Shown piece by piece: positions 7,475 to 17,147 of a stretch of 64,000 nt of DNA (the first letter of the stretch is position 1; every line of letters begins with the position of its first letter). Made by a program: the position numbers and the translations under genes. Under the pieces are notes generated by a model, which ran no database searches, was not told the DNA's origin, and saw only the letters and a list, made by a program, of their open reading frames with translations. Location: assembly GCA_006503475.1 (NCBI GenBank), contig RSEH01000107.1, positions 1 to 64,000 of the forward strand, in the 5' to 3' direction. The DNA comes from Stentor roeselii. Its lineage: Eukaryota; Ciliophora; Heterotrichea; Heterotrichida; Stentoridae.

Positions 7475-8842
7475 ATGGAGGGCAAGGCTGTTTTCGCTGC
7501 TTTTGTTTGTAACTCGATTTTTAATATACACTTGCTTCAACTGCCCAGCAGTTTTTCTCATGCCGGGCTTTATGCTTCAGCTTTTATTTTCGCTTTTTTT
7601 GCGGTTTTGTCCTGTGTTCTTGCGGAAATGATGGAAGATGTGCAGTTCAAGTGTCGAGAGATTATTATTGTGAGAGATGAGAGGACTGGACTTGATGGTA
7701 ACCAATCACCATACCCAAACCCTCCAAAAAATCACGAAAAACCAATTCACCCATTACTATCCAAGCCTTCAACCTTCCAATGTTTTTCAGAGTTTCTAGG
7801 AAAAAACTGCACTACCATCCTAATAATTCTCCTCTGCATAATCCTATCATTTCAAATATCCGAAAACTACTTACTTTTCAGTTCAACCCTCTGTTCTCAT
7901 CTTCCCATTCCTCACCTAGAGACATGTTCAATCCCAGACTCATCATTCCTATCATCCTGCCAATTATCCTACACACTCTACCTCCTTCTCCTTTTTCTCT
8001 TCCAAAGCAGCTATATCTCAAAACCTCTCACTTTTCAATCCCTAACCCAAACAACCTACTTCATCCTATCAGTCTCAACACTTCTCATCACAGTCACTTC
8101 TTGCCTCTTCGCCCTAATCTCTCAAAGTTCCTACGAAACTGGACTTTACAGAGACCTTCCTAAGGCGAAATCTACAAACTTATCAAAAATCTTTGAAATC
8201 ATTCAAAATTCAGGAGTTTTTTTTGCTGTTCAATTACAAATCGCGACTTGTTTTCAAGAAAATCGAGAAAATTCTAAAAAAATTCTTAGATTGAGTTTTT
8301 TTGTTGTTTTTGGAATTTTGATTTTTCTTTGTTTTACTTTTGTTTATGCGACTGATGAAGTTTCTTCTGATTTTACTGAAAACTTTAAAAGGTATTCAGC
8401 TGGGTTTCAATGGGAAGAGAAACCTTTTTATGCTTTTTTAGTTTCTTGGATTGTTGGAACCTTTCCTGCTGTTATTGCTTTTGCAAATGTGGGAATTATG
8501 ACGAAAACTGGAGGTTTGAATTTAGAAGGTTTTTTAACAGGTCTTGGGGTAGAGGCGAGGTTAGGTCGATTGATAAGTTTCTGTATTTTTGTGTGTTTTC
8601 CTTGTGTTCTAGCTTGTTTTGTTAGAGATTTGGTGATAGTTATTTAGCGAGTATTAAGCAAGTACTTCGGGGTTCTTATGTTTCTAGTCCTCGGGGTCAT
8701 TATCCCGATCATTTATTTCCAAGCGGCCCGAAGGGCCGCGAGTGATTCAGAGCTAAAACCATCCTTAAAAAAAACCCTTCTCACATTACTAGTCCTTCTG
8801 ATAGTTCTAGTCTCATCTCCAGCAATGCTTCTTACTATTTAA
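7475..8842 (+). CDS. Multi-pass transporter, amino-acid-permease-like (one 15-nt intron)
   Basis: Join of 7475-8632 and 8648-8842, 450 residues. About ten hydrophobic helices are seen. The N-terminal FVCNSIFNIHLLQLPSSFSH resembles the first helix of AAAP/SLC38-type amino acid transporters, where a helix break precedes a LP motif. The first exon's frame stops at TAG (8645-8647), but a 15-nt GT...AG intron ends exactly there. The second exon adds two further helices (YFGVLMFLVLGVIIPIIYF and a C-terminal one rich in Leu and Val) in frame to TAA 8840-8842. It is divergent from epsin with an 18-nt gap. The transporter family is inferred from topology; substrate unknown. Confidence 0.7.
8633..8647 (+). 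other. 15-nt intron
   Basis: GTGATAGTTATTTAG: GT at 5', AG at 3', A at position 10. It has 3n length but its last three bases are an in-frame TAG, so retention would truncate the transporter by 65 residues, including its last membrane helices. Confidence 0.85.
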
Positions 8843-8887
8843 CCTTCAAAAAATTTTAATTCTTCTGAACTTACACTAACTTAAACA

Positions 8888-9358
8888 TCAACCAAACATC
8901 GGGTATCCAGAATATTCTTCAAAATAATTCTCCCCTTCCACTGGTTTATCCTCAACACTCATCACTTCCGGCTTGGGACTTGCCTGCGCCTTCCACTCGT
9001 CTTCGAACTCAGGCTTAGAAAAGACCAAACAACAGACAATGACAGCCAAGGCAATGACTGAAGAGTTTTTTTTTAAAAGACCTGCCCAGGACTCATTATT
9101 CCAAATTTTTTCTAAAGCGACTTCTGGACTTGAATGGACTTTTAAGATTCCTAAGATCTTTAACATGTGACTTCCGATAAATTCAAAGAACCGAAGACTG
9201 TACTTCGAGGAAATTCTTAGAAACTCAATGATTGGAAGACTTGTGTATAAAATTTGAGCGATCTTTGAAAGGCCTTCCATGAAATCGTGTAAGTTGCTCG
9301 GATTTCCTCTTTCTGATGAGTTGGTCAAAGGTCTGTTTGGATATCGGCTGAAGTTCAT
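8888..9358 (-). CDS. Small membrane protein, possibly PEX13-like
   Basis: 156 residues. There is an amphipathic/hydrophobic region at residues 27-75 (FMEGLSKIAQILYTSLPIIE, SHMLKILGIL) and a clear transmembrane helix at 100-113 (VIALAVIVCCLVF). The order (Asn/Gly-rich start, helical bundle ending in KILGIL, a Trp-containing linker, then a membrane helix) recalls the N-terminal domain of the peroxisomal import protein PEX13, but similarity is weak and no SH3 domain follows. An unrelated organelle membrane protein is equally possible. It is divergent from the coiled-coil gene at 9376, with 17 nt between start codons. Confidence 0.6.
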   Translation of the reverse strand: MNFSRYPNRPLTNSSERGNPSNLHDFMEGLSKIAQILYTSLPIIEFLRISSKYSLRFFEFIGSHMLKILGILKVHSSPEVALEKIWNNESWAGLLKKNSSVIALAVIVCCLVFSKPEFEDEWKAQASPKPEVMSVEDKPVEGENYFEEYSGYPMFG

Positions 9359-9375
9359 TTATTTATAATAAAATC

Positions 9376-10506
9376 ATGATTTCAGGGCATAAGAAACTAC
9401 ATAAAAAAAATCTTTCTAATGTTTCAATTGTCGTTCAAAACACGGATAACAAGGAAAAAAATGTTTTAACTGTCAAAAAGTCACCTTATGCTAGTGGATT
9501 CAATAAAATCTCTTCAATGTCGAGAATTAAAAATAAGTCTGTTTCTTGTATCAATAGTGGAATCGCCTCACCGTTGTTTGGAAGTTCACCGGCTTCGAAA
9601 CGACCTCAGAATTCTTTGATTAAGAAAAATTTTTCATCGATTTTGAATAGAAAAAAAATACTGCTTAAGACTGGACAGAAGAATTTAAGGTTACAGGATT
9701 TTAGGATTAATGAAGAAGTTTTAGAGGAACAGGGAACTGGTGATCCTGAAAAAATTATGAAAAAAATTAATGATCTGGTTTTTTTTGTTAGGCAAAATCA
9801 ACTTAGCTTTGAAGTCTTTGAAAAATTCAGAGACTTGTTCAACGACATCATCGCCAAAGACCTCCTCTTCGGAGAAGCTCTCTCAGAAATAAAAGCTGTT
9901 TACGAGGAGTGGATCAAAGGCAAAGTAGGCTACGTGGTTGAAAATTCTCAGTTAAAACTCGACATTTCTCACCTAAGCCAGAAAATCAAAGACTTCGAAG
10001 TGGCAAATAAGAGTCTAAAAGAAAACCTAAAAAAGATCTCATTAGAAAACGCGAAAGTAGGAAAAGAAATCGAGTTAAAAGACAAACAATACCGAAGTTT
10101 ACAAGAACATTTGATAAAAATCACGAATATCGACCGTAACAACTTCCCTCCAAGTGAAGAAACTTGGAAGTTGATACTTGTTGAGAATAAAACTTACCTC
10201 GATATCTGTGAATGTATGAAAAAAGACATAAAAAACTTGAAGAAAAATGAAAATAAACTACTTGATTTAATTGACCATCTCAGAAATCAAGGATACCCTG
10301 TTGATGAAATTTATAAAAAAATCGTTTTCCCGAAATACAAGAAAAAAAAAAAGGATAAGGAAGTCGGAAGTGAAGAGGAGGAATATTTGATTACTGGTAG
10401 GCCGAAGATTGTTTTTAAACCTGATTTTGTACCTGGGCTGAATTTGGAAGAAAGAAATCAGGAATTTGAAGGAAAGTTTAAGGAAAGTTCTGAGGAGATT
10501 TCTTGA
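9376..10506 (+). CDS. Coiled-coil protein, TSNAXIP1-N-domain-like
   Basis: 376 residues. A basic, Ser-rich disordered N-terminus (1-110) precedes a helical block (127-190) with FEVFEKFRDLFNDIIAKDLL and FGEALSEIKAVYEEWI. This resembles the N-terminal domain of translin-associated factor X-interacting protein 1, a family common in ciliated organisms. Coiled coil follows to about residue 300, then a Lys-rich segment and an acidic tail. Family membership is inferred from helix pattern only. A ciliary or cytoskeletal structural role would fit the neighbours CEP120 and the TOG-like gene. Confidence 0.7.
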   Translation: MISGHKKLHKKNLSNVSIVVQNTDNKEKNVLTVKKSPYASGFNKISSMSRIKNKSVSCINSGIASPLFGSSPASKRPQNSLIKKNFSSILNRKKILLKTGQKNLRLQDFRINEEVLEEQGTGDPEKIMKKINDLVFFVRQNQLSFEVFEKFRDLFNDIIAKDLLFGEALSEIKAVYEEWIKGKVGYVVENSQLKLDISHLSQKIKDFEVANKSLKENLKKISLENAKVGKEIELKDKQYRSLQEHLIKITNIDRNNFPPSEETWKLILVENKTYLDICECMKKDIKNLKKNENKLLDLIDHLRNQGYPVDEIYKKIVFPKYKKKKKDKEVGSEEEEYLITGRPKIVFKPDFVPGLNLEERNQEFEGKFKESSEEIS

Positions 10507-10620
10507 TTGCAGAGGGTTTGTATCGATTAATTAACCACATTGAACTAAAATCCCTAATCCCAAAAAAAATTCAAAAAACTTAATTCTTATCACTGAAACT
10601 CTATCTACTTGATAATCCTA

Positions 10621-11040
10621 TTAAATCGCTATATTTCTCGTAGCATTAGACAAGAACTCAACATCAAGTTGTCTATACTGATATCTATCAACAAATCCCA
10701 AGTCCTTGCCTCTCGCATATTCAAACTCAGCATCATTCTCATTTTTCGAATCAATATTCATTCCACTAGCAACAAGAGTAGCAAGAATGAAATAAACGAA
10801 GACATATCTCTGAAAATTAATAATATTCAATATCTCAGGGTGCATTTTTTTGTATCTCGGAACCCTATTCAAGAATTTACCTCCCGTTGCAAACCCTTCA
10901 CGAACCAAATTCGTCGAGTACTGATATCCGTACCTTTCCTTGTTATAAACCATTTTTTTCCCATCAATCTCGTAAGGATTGTTTATTTCTTGCGAGTACC
11001 TCGTCACTATCCTTAATACTCTGCTTGATGCAAAAGCCAT
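10621..11040 (-). CDS. Small single-pass membrane protein of unknown function
   Basis: 139 residues: a basic N-terminus rich in Arg and Tyr (RVLRIVTRYSQEI, NKERYGYQYS), one transmembrane helix at about 77-93 (YVFVYFILATLVASGM), and an acidic, Tyr-rich C-terminus (VDRYQYRQLD). The shape (basic leader, one helix, small soluble tail) resembles lineage-specific subunits of ciliate mitochondrial complexes, but that is a guess. The opposite strand also carries a 135-codon frame; this strand was chosen for its balanced protein-like composition and clean ATG 40 nt from the divergent gene at 11081. Confidence 0.65.
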   Translation of the reverse strand: MAFASSRVLRIVTRYSQEINNPYEIDGKKMVYNKERYGYQYSTNLVREGFATGGKFLNRVPRYKKMHPEILNIINFQRYVFVYFILATLVASGMNIDSKNENDAEFEYARGKDLGFVDRYQYRQLDVEFLSNATRNIAI

Positions 11041-11080
11041 ATTATATCCATTTATCTCTTTGTGTACACCTGTCTTATAA

Positions 11081-11857
11081 ATGGAATCTGAAGAACAAGT
11101 CCCTGAATATATTAGCTTCGAAAGTTTAGAAGATTCTAATGAAAGTTTTGAGTCTATTGTTGCAAAGATTCACTCGGATAATTGGAGGGATAACTTTGAA
11201 GCGCTTAATTGCTTGAGAAGGGTTAACAAGTTTAGGAAAAGTGAAATTGTTGTGTTGATTATGGAGGTTGTTGAGAAGGTTGTTGCTTTGGTTGATACTC
11301 CTAGGTCTTCGCTTGCTAAACAGTCACTCATTTTTTTGACTGAAACTTTTTCTTCTTTTGAGGATGGACTTGTTCCTGTTGTTTTGAAACTTTGTAATTT
11401 GTTACTGGTCAAATCAACAAACGAAAAAGCTTTTTTAAAGCAAGAAGCTGGAAAAGCGATTCAAAAAATAGCTGAAAACTATTACATGGTTCCTGAGATA
11501 GTAGAAGTTTTCAGATCAAATTGTTTTCACAAGTCAGCTGGAATAAGTACAAATGCTTATACATGTCTCAATATCGCTCTCTCAAAACTTCCTGGAGATC
11601 AAGTTTTTAATATTTGTTTAAGTCTTGAGAGTTGTTCAAGACAAAGTATTAAAACTGGAGTAAAAAGTACTTTAAAAGGACTCAGCACGACTTGGCCTGG
11701 GTTCGGGGAACGTGTTGCTTCTTTAGATGAAAATAAAAGAAAAGTTATTGAAGGATATTTAGCTGAAAAGGGCAGAAGACTCAGTTTGAGAGAGCAAAGA
11801 CTGGTTGATAAGAATGAGAAAAAGCAAGATGAAGTAGAATGTGTGGATAATAACTAG
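11081..11857 (+). CDS. TOG/CLASP-type HEAT-repeat protein
   Basis: 258 residues, almost all one helical repeat domain. IHSDNWRDNFEALNCLRRVN matches the first HEAT repeat of CLASP and crescerin (TOGARAM) TOG domains, where a Trp at the start of the repeat and the segment D-NWR-R-EAL are typical. Later helices (RSSLAKQSLIFLTETFSSFE) match the second repeat, where ciliary and CLASP families have RS-V-R-A. A single TOG binds tubulin and tunes microtubule growth. A short charged tail follows. With only one domain it may act as an oligomer or with a partner, for example in cilia or the cortical fibres. Confidence 0.7.
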   Translation: MESEEQVPEYISFESLEDSNESFESIVAKIHSDNWRDNFEALNCLRRVNKFRKSEIVVLIMEVVEKVVALVDTPRSSLAKQSLIFLTETFSSFEDGLVPVVLKLCNLLLVKSTNEKAFLKQEAGKAIQKIAENYYMVPEIVEVFRSNCFHKSAGISTNAYTCLNIALSKLPGDQVFNICLSLESCSRQSIKTGVKSTLKGLSTTWPGFGERVASLDENKRKVIEGYLAEKGRRLSLREQRLVDKNEKKQDEVECVDNN

Positions 11858-13369
11858 ATAATTATTCAGAGGACATTAGAAAGTTTGAGGAGTTATTTGT
11901 TGTTGAAAAACTTAGAATATTTAGATTGAAATTGAGAAAGTTAATAAATATCTAGAAACTAAAGAATTAGAAATTTTTGTGCAAAAAAAAATTAAGAGAT
12001 TAAATACTAAAAATATTTGATGATAGGAAGTTATAAGAAAAATTTTAAATTTTGTAAAACTGAATCAAGTAATTTGAAGGAATGATTGAACTTGTTAAGA
12101 GTCTAAAAATTAAAAAGTTATGAAGAAAATATTTTCAAATAAAAAAGACTTAAAATTTATAAAATATTTTAAAATCAGTTTCAAGATTATAGAAGGCCAG
12201 GGTTTAGTGAATCTATGTATTCAATAGAATTTTTTTTAATGAACGAGATAAGTTTGAGCATGATCAAGAAATTATTAAAAGATCTAGAAAATCGATGAAA
12301 CTATTTTTTTGAAAGAGTTAATTAAATACTATAAGTTTTAATTAACTTGAGCAGGATCGAATTTAAGAATTATATATATGACAATAAATACAAATTTTAT
12401 CCACCTATTGAATATGAAGTATTGATTAGTCATTATCAGGTTTTTTTCAATAATAAATCGTTTTAATTAAAATAATTATATCTGTGATCTACCTGCAATA
12501 AAATATACAAAGTCTTTTGAGTAAATAATTTACTTATACAACAGAATTTAAATATTTGATGAAATTTAGTAGATTTTTAACATTAATACTTGAAATATTA
12601 TGATAGATTATTTATATACGTGATCAGGATTCTGAGAATCGATAATGAGAGGTTTCTTAATATGAATCAATTTTCGCCGAAAATTCAAAAATTCACGATA
12701 TAAGTCCTTGCATCTTAGGTGAATTTCCCATATAAAGCAAGGAAAGAGAAAGTTGATTCTCATACTTCAAAAGAATCATAAGTAATAACAATATACTTAA
12801 AATTTAAAAAACTTCCACTCACTTGAAAAACCAAAAAAAATCCCAAAAACCTTAACTATCTAACAAAAAAATTCAATAATTCCAAAACTTTTAAAGTAAT
12901 CCCATAAATTCTCAATTATTATTACATCTGAATCCCTTAAATCTCGAAGAAAACAAACCAAAATTCATACAAAACAGAAAAAATATTAATTCCGATTCAT
13001 CAGAACATCAATAAATCTTTAGTCCTCAATACTCGGAATATCCGAAGCCGAGTTTCATGTTTCAGAGCTCTTTACATCTAAAATTACTCAAAATAAAATA
13101 TTTAAATCAAAAAGATTCAATCACTTCCAAGACTTAATTACTTTAAAATTCAATCTGACCTTAATAGTTGAAATGATCAGTGTCTCCACTAAATCAATTA
13201 TTGATGAAAGCTTTAGAATACTCCAGAATTAAATAATTTACTATATTTATCAAAATTACCCATCTTAATTCTTTATAATAATCTTTTCCACTGAATGAAA
13301 TATCAATACGTCATCGAAATAAAAGTCTATCATCTTTATCTATATGCTCAATAATTAATCAGTGAAATT
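11858..13369. other. 1.5 kb AT-rich intergenic region
   Basis: No gene or RNA recognised. Short open stretches on either strand (for example around 13050-13130) break within 30 codons. It contains the 3' flank of the TOG-like gene and the promoter region of the small gene at 13370. Confidence 0.6.
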
Positions 13370-13876
13370 ATGGCAACTTTCTACCAAGGTGCAAGTCTCA
13401 TGACACGGAAAAAATATCAACGACAGGTAAAACTTAAACAGCGAAATTCTAAACCCTTGACCAACTTTCAACCACCTTTCAATAAAAAGCCTCCGATTTC
13501 TGAGTATCAAGATTTCCCGCGATCTTCTAAAATATGTAAAGATAGGCCTCTACAAGTCAGCCTTTCTTTCAACAATCAATTTCAAAAAAGCCTCACTTTT
13601 CAAGAAAACTTTAGAAATTGTTCAAAAACTCTGACATTTTTACAGGAATCTTCGAAAGAAGAATGGAAGAAACAAGAATCTCAATTTAAAGATATTAAGT
13701 TCAATGGTGAGGATTTGGACTTTCAGATCCATTTAGGAAGGAATTTTATTTATAATGGTGAAAAAAATAAGAAAATATCAGGAGAAAATTTAAGGTCTAG
13801 GAGTAGTTCACCTGATTTTTATGTGAATTATCAGCACTTGCTGAAAAATATTTTATTGTTGCAGTTTCCAGACTAA
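13370..13876 (+). CDS. Unknown basic protein
   Basis: 168 residues, basic (Lys/Arg/Gln-rich) N-terminal half with Pro-rich PPFNKKPPISEYQDFP, likely disordered. The second half has FQENFRNCSKTLTFLQ and a conserved-looking GEDLDFQIHLGRNFIYNG. No domain, signal peptide or membrane helix is seen. The start is the first ATG after a non-coding stretch. It is convergent with the PAP2-fold gene (106 nt between stop codons). Considered real because the frame is long for AT-rich DNA and has ordinary composition; function unknown. Confidence 0.6.
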   Translation: MATFYQGASLMTRKKYQRQVKLKQRNSKPLTNFQPPFNKKPPISEYQDFPRSSKICKDRPLQVSLSFNNQFQKSLTFQENFRNCSKTLTFLQESSKEEWKKQESQFKDIKFNGEDLDFQIHLGRNFIYNGEKNKKISGENLRSRSSSPDFYVNYQHLLKNILLLQFPD

Positions 13877-13982
13877 ACCAATAATCTTTATAAATAACCC
13901 CAACATAAATATCCCTTCTTTAAAAATTTCTAAATACCGTTAAAACAGTGATAATCTAATCTAATTCCCAAAATCCACCAAA

Positions 13983-15185
13983 CTAAAAAACAAAGCTAGG
14001 GTCCAAATCTTTCAACTTCCCTTCATCATCCACAGAGTTTCTAAGATTAACAGCAAGTCGAACCTTAGTGAACAAAAAAGGCAAGATTCCAAAATTAAGA
14101 TAAGCCATAACAAAATAAGGCACACAAAAGTGAAAAGTGAAGCGAGTCATACTTTCTTTCGCCTCAACATTTTCTGCTTACCAAATACGAAAAAGGTAAA
14201 AAACCGCTAAAGAGACCCCAGAAGAGAAAAAGCATCGAAGTCCTCTTTTCCACCAAACAGTATTCCACCAAAACATGCTCATATACTTCGACGAAAACAA
14301 GCATCCAAAGACAAGTCCCAAGTTATAAAAAATCCAAGCCGCCTTATCAAAATTCGCGGTGCCTCCAACGTTAAAATTCTCTTTACAGTCCTTTCTGGCA
14401 TTTTTAATCCAGCTGATTTTTACCTCTCCAGGTAAAGTAACGACTCCATAAACTGAGATAATTCCAACAAGTAGTAAAATAGTGAAAAATATCCAATAAA
14501 TCGAGTTTTTTTTATTGACTTTGTAGTTAAAACAACTTTTTAACGTGATTTTCATGATTGAGGTATCGAAAGTAAACACAAAAGTGAGGTAGACATAAGA
14601 ATAACAATAAGTCACAAAGATCTGCTGTGGATAATTCGACCCGAGGTAAAGTCCTCCAAAAGCCAAGACAATTACAATAAGAGCTGTTGCAAAATAACTG
14701 ATTTTTTTCACCCAGGAGTCAACTTGAGAGAAGATTTCAACTGAATAAGAGCCGTACAAGACAGAAGCTGTGAATAATTCAACAAAAGGACTCGCATATC
14801 CTGCTTCACAAGAAATTCCTTTAATTGAACTACTTGACCAGTACGGCCGAGGCTCTTTCGTGAGAAGAGCGATCATTGAATAAACATACATCCCGAAGCA
14901 GTTGATAAGAGTTTGCTTTACTGCCCTTCGAATGTCGTACAAGTTGTAAATAATCGGAGGGACTAACACCAATGTCAAGTTGTTACCGATGTAAAGAGTT
15001 ACTCTGAAAAAATCGTCTAAATGAGATGATCGAATTGATTGAATCGACTCGATCAAGGGAAGACTAAGACGATTAAGAAGTTCTTTTAATATGTAATTAC
15101 CTGGAATTATAAAAAGAACTAAAATCACTGCAAAGCTTCGAGCTGAAAATGAGACTTTTGGTGATTTTACACTTGGAACTTGCAT
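13983..15185 (-). CDS. PAP2-fold multi-pass membrane protein, predicted inactive (one 15-nt intron)
   Basis: Join (minus strand) of 15185-14189 and 14173-13983, 395 residues with about eight membrane helices. LLTKEPRPYW and YLGSNYPQQIF align with the C1 and C3 motifs of PAP2/glucose-6-phosphatase-type lipid phosphatases. The catalytic set is eroded: the Lys seven residues before the Arg of RP is Ala, the C2 motif SGH reads SPF, and in C3 the Arg is lost and the His is Asn (SNYP for SHYP). Only RP is kept. It is therefore probably a lipid-binding or scaffold pseudoenzyme. The intron restores the frame into a final helix pair and tail ending PSFVF. Confidence 0.8.
14174..14188 (-). other. 15-nt intron
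   Basis: Minus-strand sequence GTATTTGGTAAGCAG, with A at position 10. It splits a codon after its first base (c|aa, Gln). The unspliced frame would stop at TAA inside the intron; splicing adds 62 residues with hydrophobic helices. Confidence 0.85.
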
Positions 15186-15310
15186 TTTTTTTCTTAATGA
15201 TTGGGTTTAGGAAGAGTTGAATAAGAGGTGGTTGTAGAGATGGTTGAGAATGTTGTAACCAGTCATTTTTGGTTAAGGAAAATGAATCATTTGAACGAGG
15301 TTATAAAATT

Positions 15311-15886
15311 ATGAATAAAACCTCGAAAAAGAATAGTGATATTGAAGAAATCTTGCAAAGTCAAACCTGGAAACATAAAAAACTCCAACCAATCTGCCTG
15401 AGTCAAAAAAAAGTCAGAGTTAAAGGGAAGAAAAATGACCAAGAGACTTTTAAAGGTGAAAGGAGTATTCAGAAGTGTCAGACAATGCCTGAAACATCAA
15501 CAAATACTCCTATCGGATGTTCTGATGGACTTTCCAGCAGAATCGAGCCGAAAAGTCCTTTAATGTCATTAGCAGTGCCTTTGTCTATTTTAAATAAGGC
15601 CATTTCTGAAATTTCTCTCAGAAACCTCGACCTGCAGATTCCGGTTTTTCCGAAAAGGTCCTTCGGCAAGTCCCCCAGTAGTCTTCCAAGCATTCCTAGA
15701 TTTAAAAGTATGAAAAGTCTAGGAAGTGACCAAGAAATAATTGACTTAAAACTGGAAAATGGAAGGATAAGGAAAACTAATTTGAAGATGGTTGGGAAAA
15801 GGTTTAAGTTTTTAGATGATTTTAATCAAATCGCGAATGAAAAAGTGATTTTAAGGATGAAGAGTGGACTCGTTCAATATGATTGA
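15311..15886 (+). CDS. Unknown Ser/Lys-rich protein
   Basis: 191 residues from the first in-frame ATG (the frame is open further upstream to about 15269 but without an ATG). Composition is basic and serine-rich and probably disordered: KSPLMSLAVPLSILNKAISE forms the only hydrophobic patch, followed by SPSSLPSIPRFKSMKSLGS and a C-terminal KMVGKRFKFLDDFNQIA block that may fold. No known domain. It is divergent from the PAP2-fold gene (125 nt between ATGs). Confidence 0.6.
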   Translation: MNKTSKKNSDIEEILQSQTWKHKKLQPICLSQKKVRVKGKKNDQETFKGERSIQKCQTMPETSTNTPIGCSDGLSSRIEPKSPLMSLAVPLSILNKAISEISLRNLDLQIPVFPKRSFGKSPSSLPSIPRFKSMKSLGSDQEIIDLKLENGRIRKTNLKMVGKRFKFLDDFNQIANEKVILRMKSGLVQYD

Positions 15887-15993
15887 GAATTTTCCTGGAT
15901 TAGGTAGTTTTATCATATTTTTTAGAAGTTTGATGGGGATTATTAGGTTCAATAAATCAATAAAGGTGTTAAGATAAATTAAAATGTTTCAAA

Positions 15994-16227
15994 TTAAAAC
16001 ACTGTGCATATGCATTTGTCTGAATTAAAATGAATTTTCTTTGACTTTCTTTTAACGATATTAGAATTTTTACTGCGAACTGATGATCGAAAGGATGACA
16101 AGGATTCGAAACTAGCGGTCTCGGCTTGAAGACTTTCACAGTCTTCTATTTCTTGGAGGTTTTTTATTCCGTCGATTGAAAGGATGGAATCTGTTGTAGA
16201 GGTACAGCTGCTGTCTGAGTCTTTCAT
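15994..16227 (-). CDS. Small acidic/Ser-rich protein with a CaaX-like end
   Basis: 77 residues. The first half is Ser/Asp/Glu-rich (MKDSDSSCTSTTDSILSIDG), the second basic (RSKNSNIVKRKSKKIHFN), ending DKCICTVF. The last four residues, CTVF, fit a CaaX prenylation box with a basic stretch just before it, and an extra Cys two residues upstream; this is the usual layout of membrane-tethered small proteins. The upstream TATATAATAATG context resembles other starts here. Short length leaves some doubt that it is a gene. Confidence 0.45.
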   Translation of the reverse strand: MKDSDSSCTSTTDSILSIDGIKNLQEIEDCESLQAETASFESLSSFRSSVRSKNSNIVKRKSKKIHFNSDKCICTVF

Positions 16228-16496
16228 TATTATATAAATCGCTAAGTGAAATAGAATTAATATGGAAATTTAATTATGTTCTTCATATATTTTACGATGA
16301 TTAAACTAAGCTATTTACTTTAAATTATGCAAAAATCAAAGCCTATAATCCAAATCCTTATAAAAAATTCCAAGATAATCAAATAAATATTTTCCCATAA
16401 ATCATTCAATTGAACCTTCTCAAATTGTCCTAAAATTGTTTTCCACGCATAAGCCAAATCATGCCACAAAGTTAATCCGAATCCCAATTCTAAAAA

Positions 16497-17147
16497 ATGA
16501 TAGAAAAAAAAGCTCTAAACAAACTCCACGAAAAACTCCATCTAATAAAACGCCCAAACAAGCCTCAAAAACTACCTGAGCAGAAACCAAATCCCTTGAA
16601 AAAAAATTCTACAACCCTTGAAAAAATCGACTTCCCAAAACCAAGAACAAACTTTTTCGCTCCAATAAACGAGTTCATTTCACTTGGCACAAATAACTTA
16701 AACGTTTCCAAGCTTTACGAATGCAAACTACTCCCTTCTCAGTTCCTTTCAACTTCAACTAAAATAATTGGAAGACTTACACGAGAAATTTATTTTTCAA
16801 AGAAAAAGTCAAAAAGTTTCAGCATCAAAGCACTTGACGAAAGATGCAAGCCTGACTTTAAAATGACCAGAAAAAGGAAAAAATTGGCTGAAAAAGAACA
16901 GAGCAAGTCTTTGGCTTTGCTTAATAAAAGTTGTGATCAACTTGTTAGGGAAAATCAAAGGACTCTTAAGTATTTTGTTAAAAAAAATAGAATTTTAGAG
17001 AAGGAAACGAAAAGTACACAAAATTTGATGGAAAGCTTGAAAAAGTTAGGAAATGATGAAGAGAATAAAGAATTTGAGGAGAAATTGAAGGAGTGTCATT
17101 TGATGCTTGCGAAACTTGATAGGATTCATGCGAAAACTAAAACGTAG
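16497..17147 (+). CDS. Unknown basic coiled-coil protein
   Basis: 216 residues, strongly basic. Residues 1-45 are Lys/Pro-rich, 50-110 contain a possible small fold (RTNFFAPINEFISLG, YECKLLPSQFL), and 125-210 form a helix/coiled coil (KKLAEKEQSKSLALLNKSCD, LEEKLKECHLMLAKLD-like pattern). No homologous family recognised. A cytoskeletal role would fit the composition, but this is only a guess. The end is a TAG. Confidence 0.6.
   Translation: MIEKKALNKLHEKLHLIKRPNKPQKLPEQKPNPLKKNSTTLEKIDFPKPRTNFFAPINEFISLGTNNLNVSKLYECKLLPSQFLSTSTKIIGRLTREIYFSKKKSKSFSIKALDERCKPDFKMTRKRKKLAEKEQSKSLALLNKSCDQLVRENQRTLKYFVKKNRILEKETKSTQNLMESLKKLGNDEENKEFEEKLKECHLMLAKLDRIHAKTKT

Noticed and set aside
7457-7561. Upstream extension of the epsin frame
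   Set aside because: It overlaps the divergent transporter start, and ENTH proteins begin close to MNLKKIVGS.
10609-11016. Plus-strand 135-codon frame opposite the small membrane gene
   Set aside because: Less protein-like composition, no family and no good promoter spacing; the minus-strand frame is longer and has a clean start.
13057-13135. Possible small gene starting with ATG at 13057
   Set aside because: Careful reading shows a stop after about 26 codons.
15269-15310. Upstream start for the Ser/Lys-rich protein
   Set aside because: There is no ATG in this stretch, only TTG; the first ATG is at 15311.
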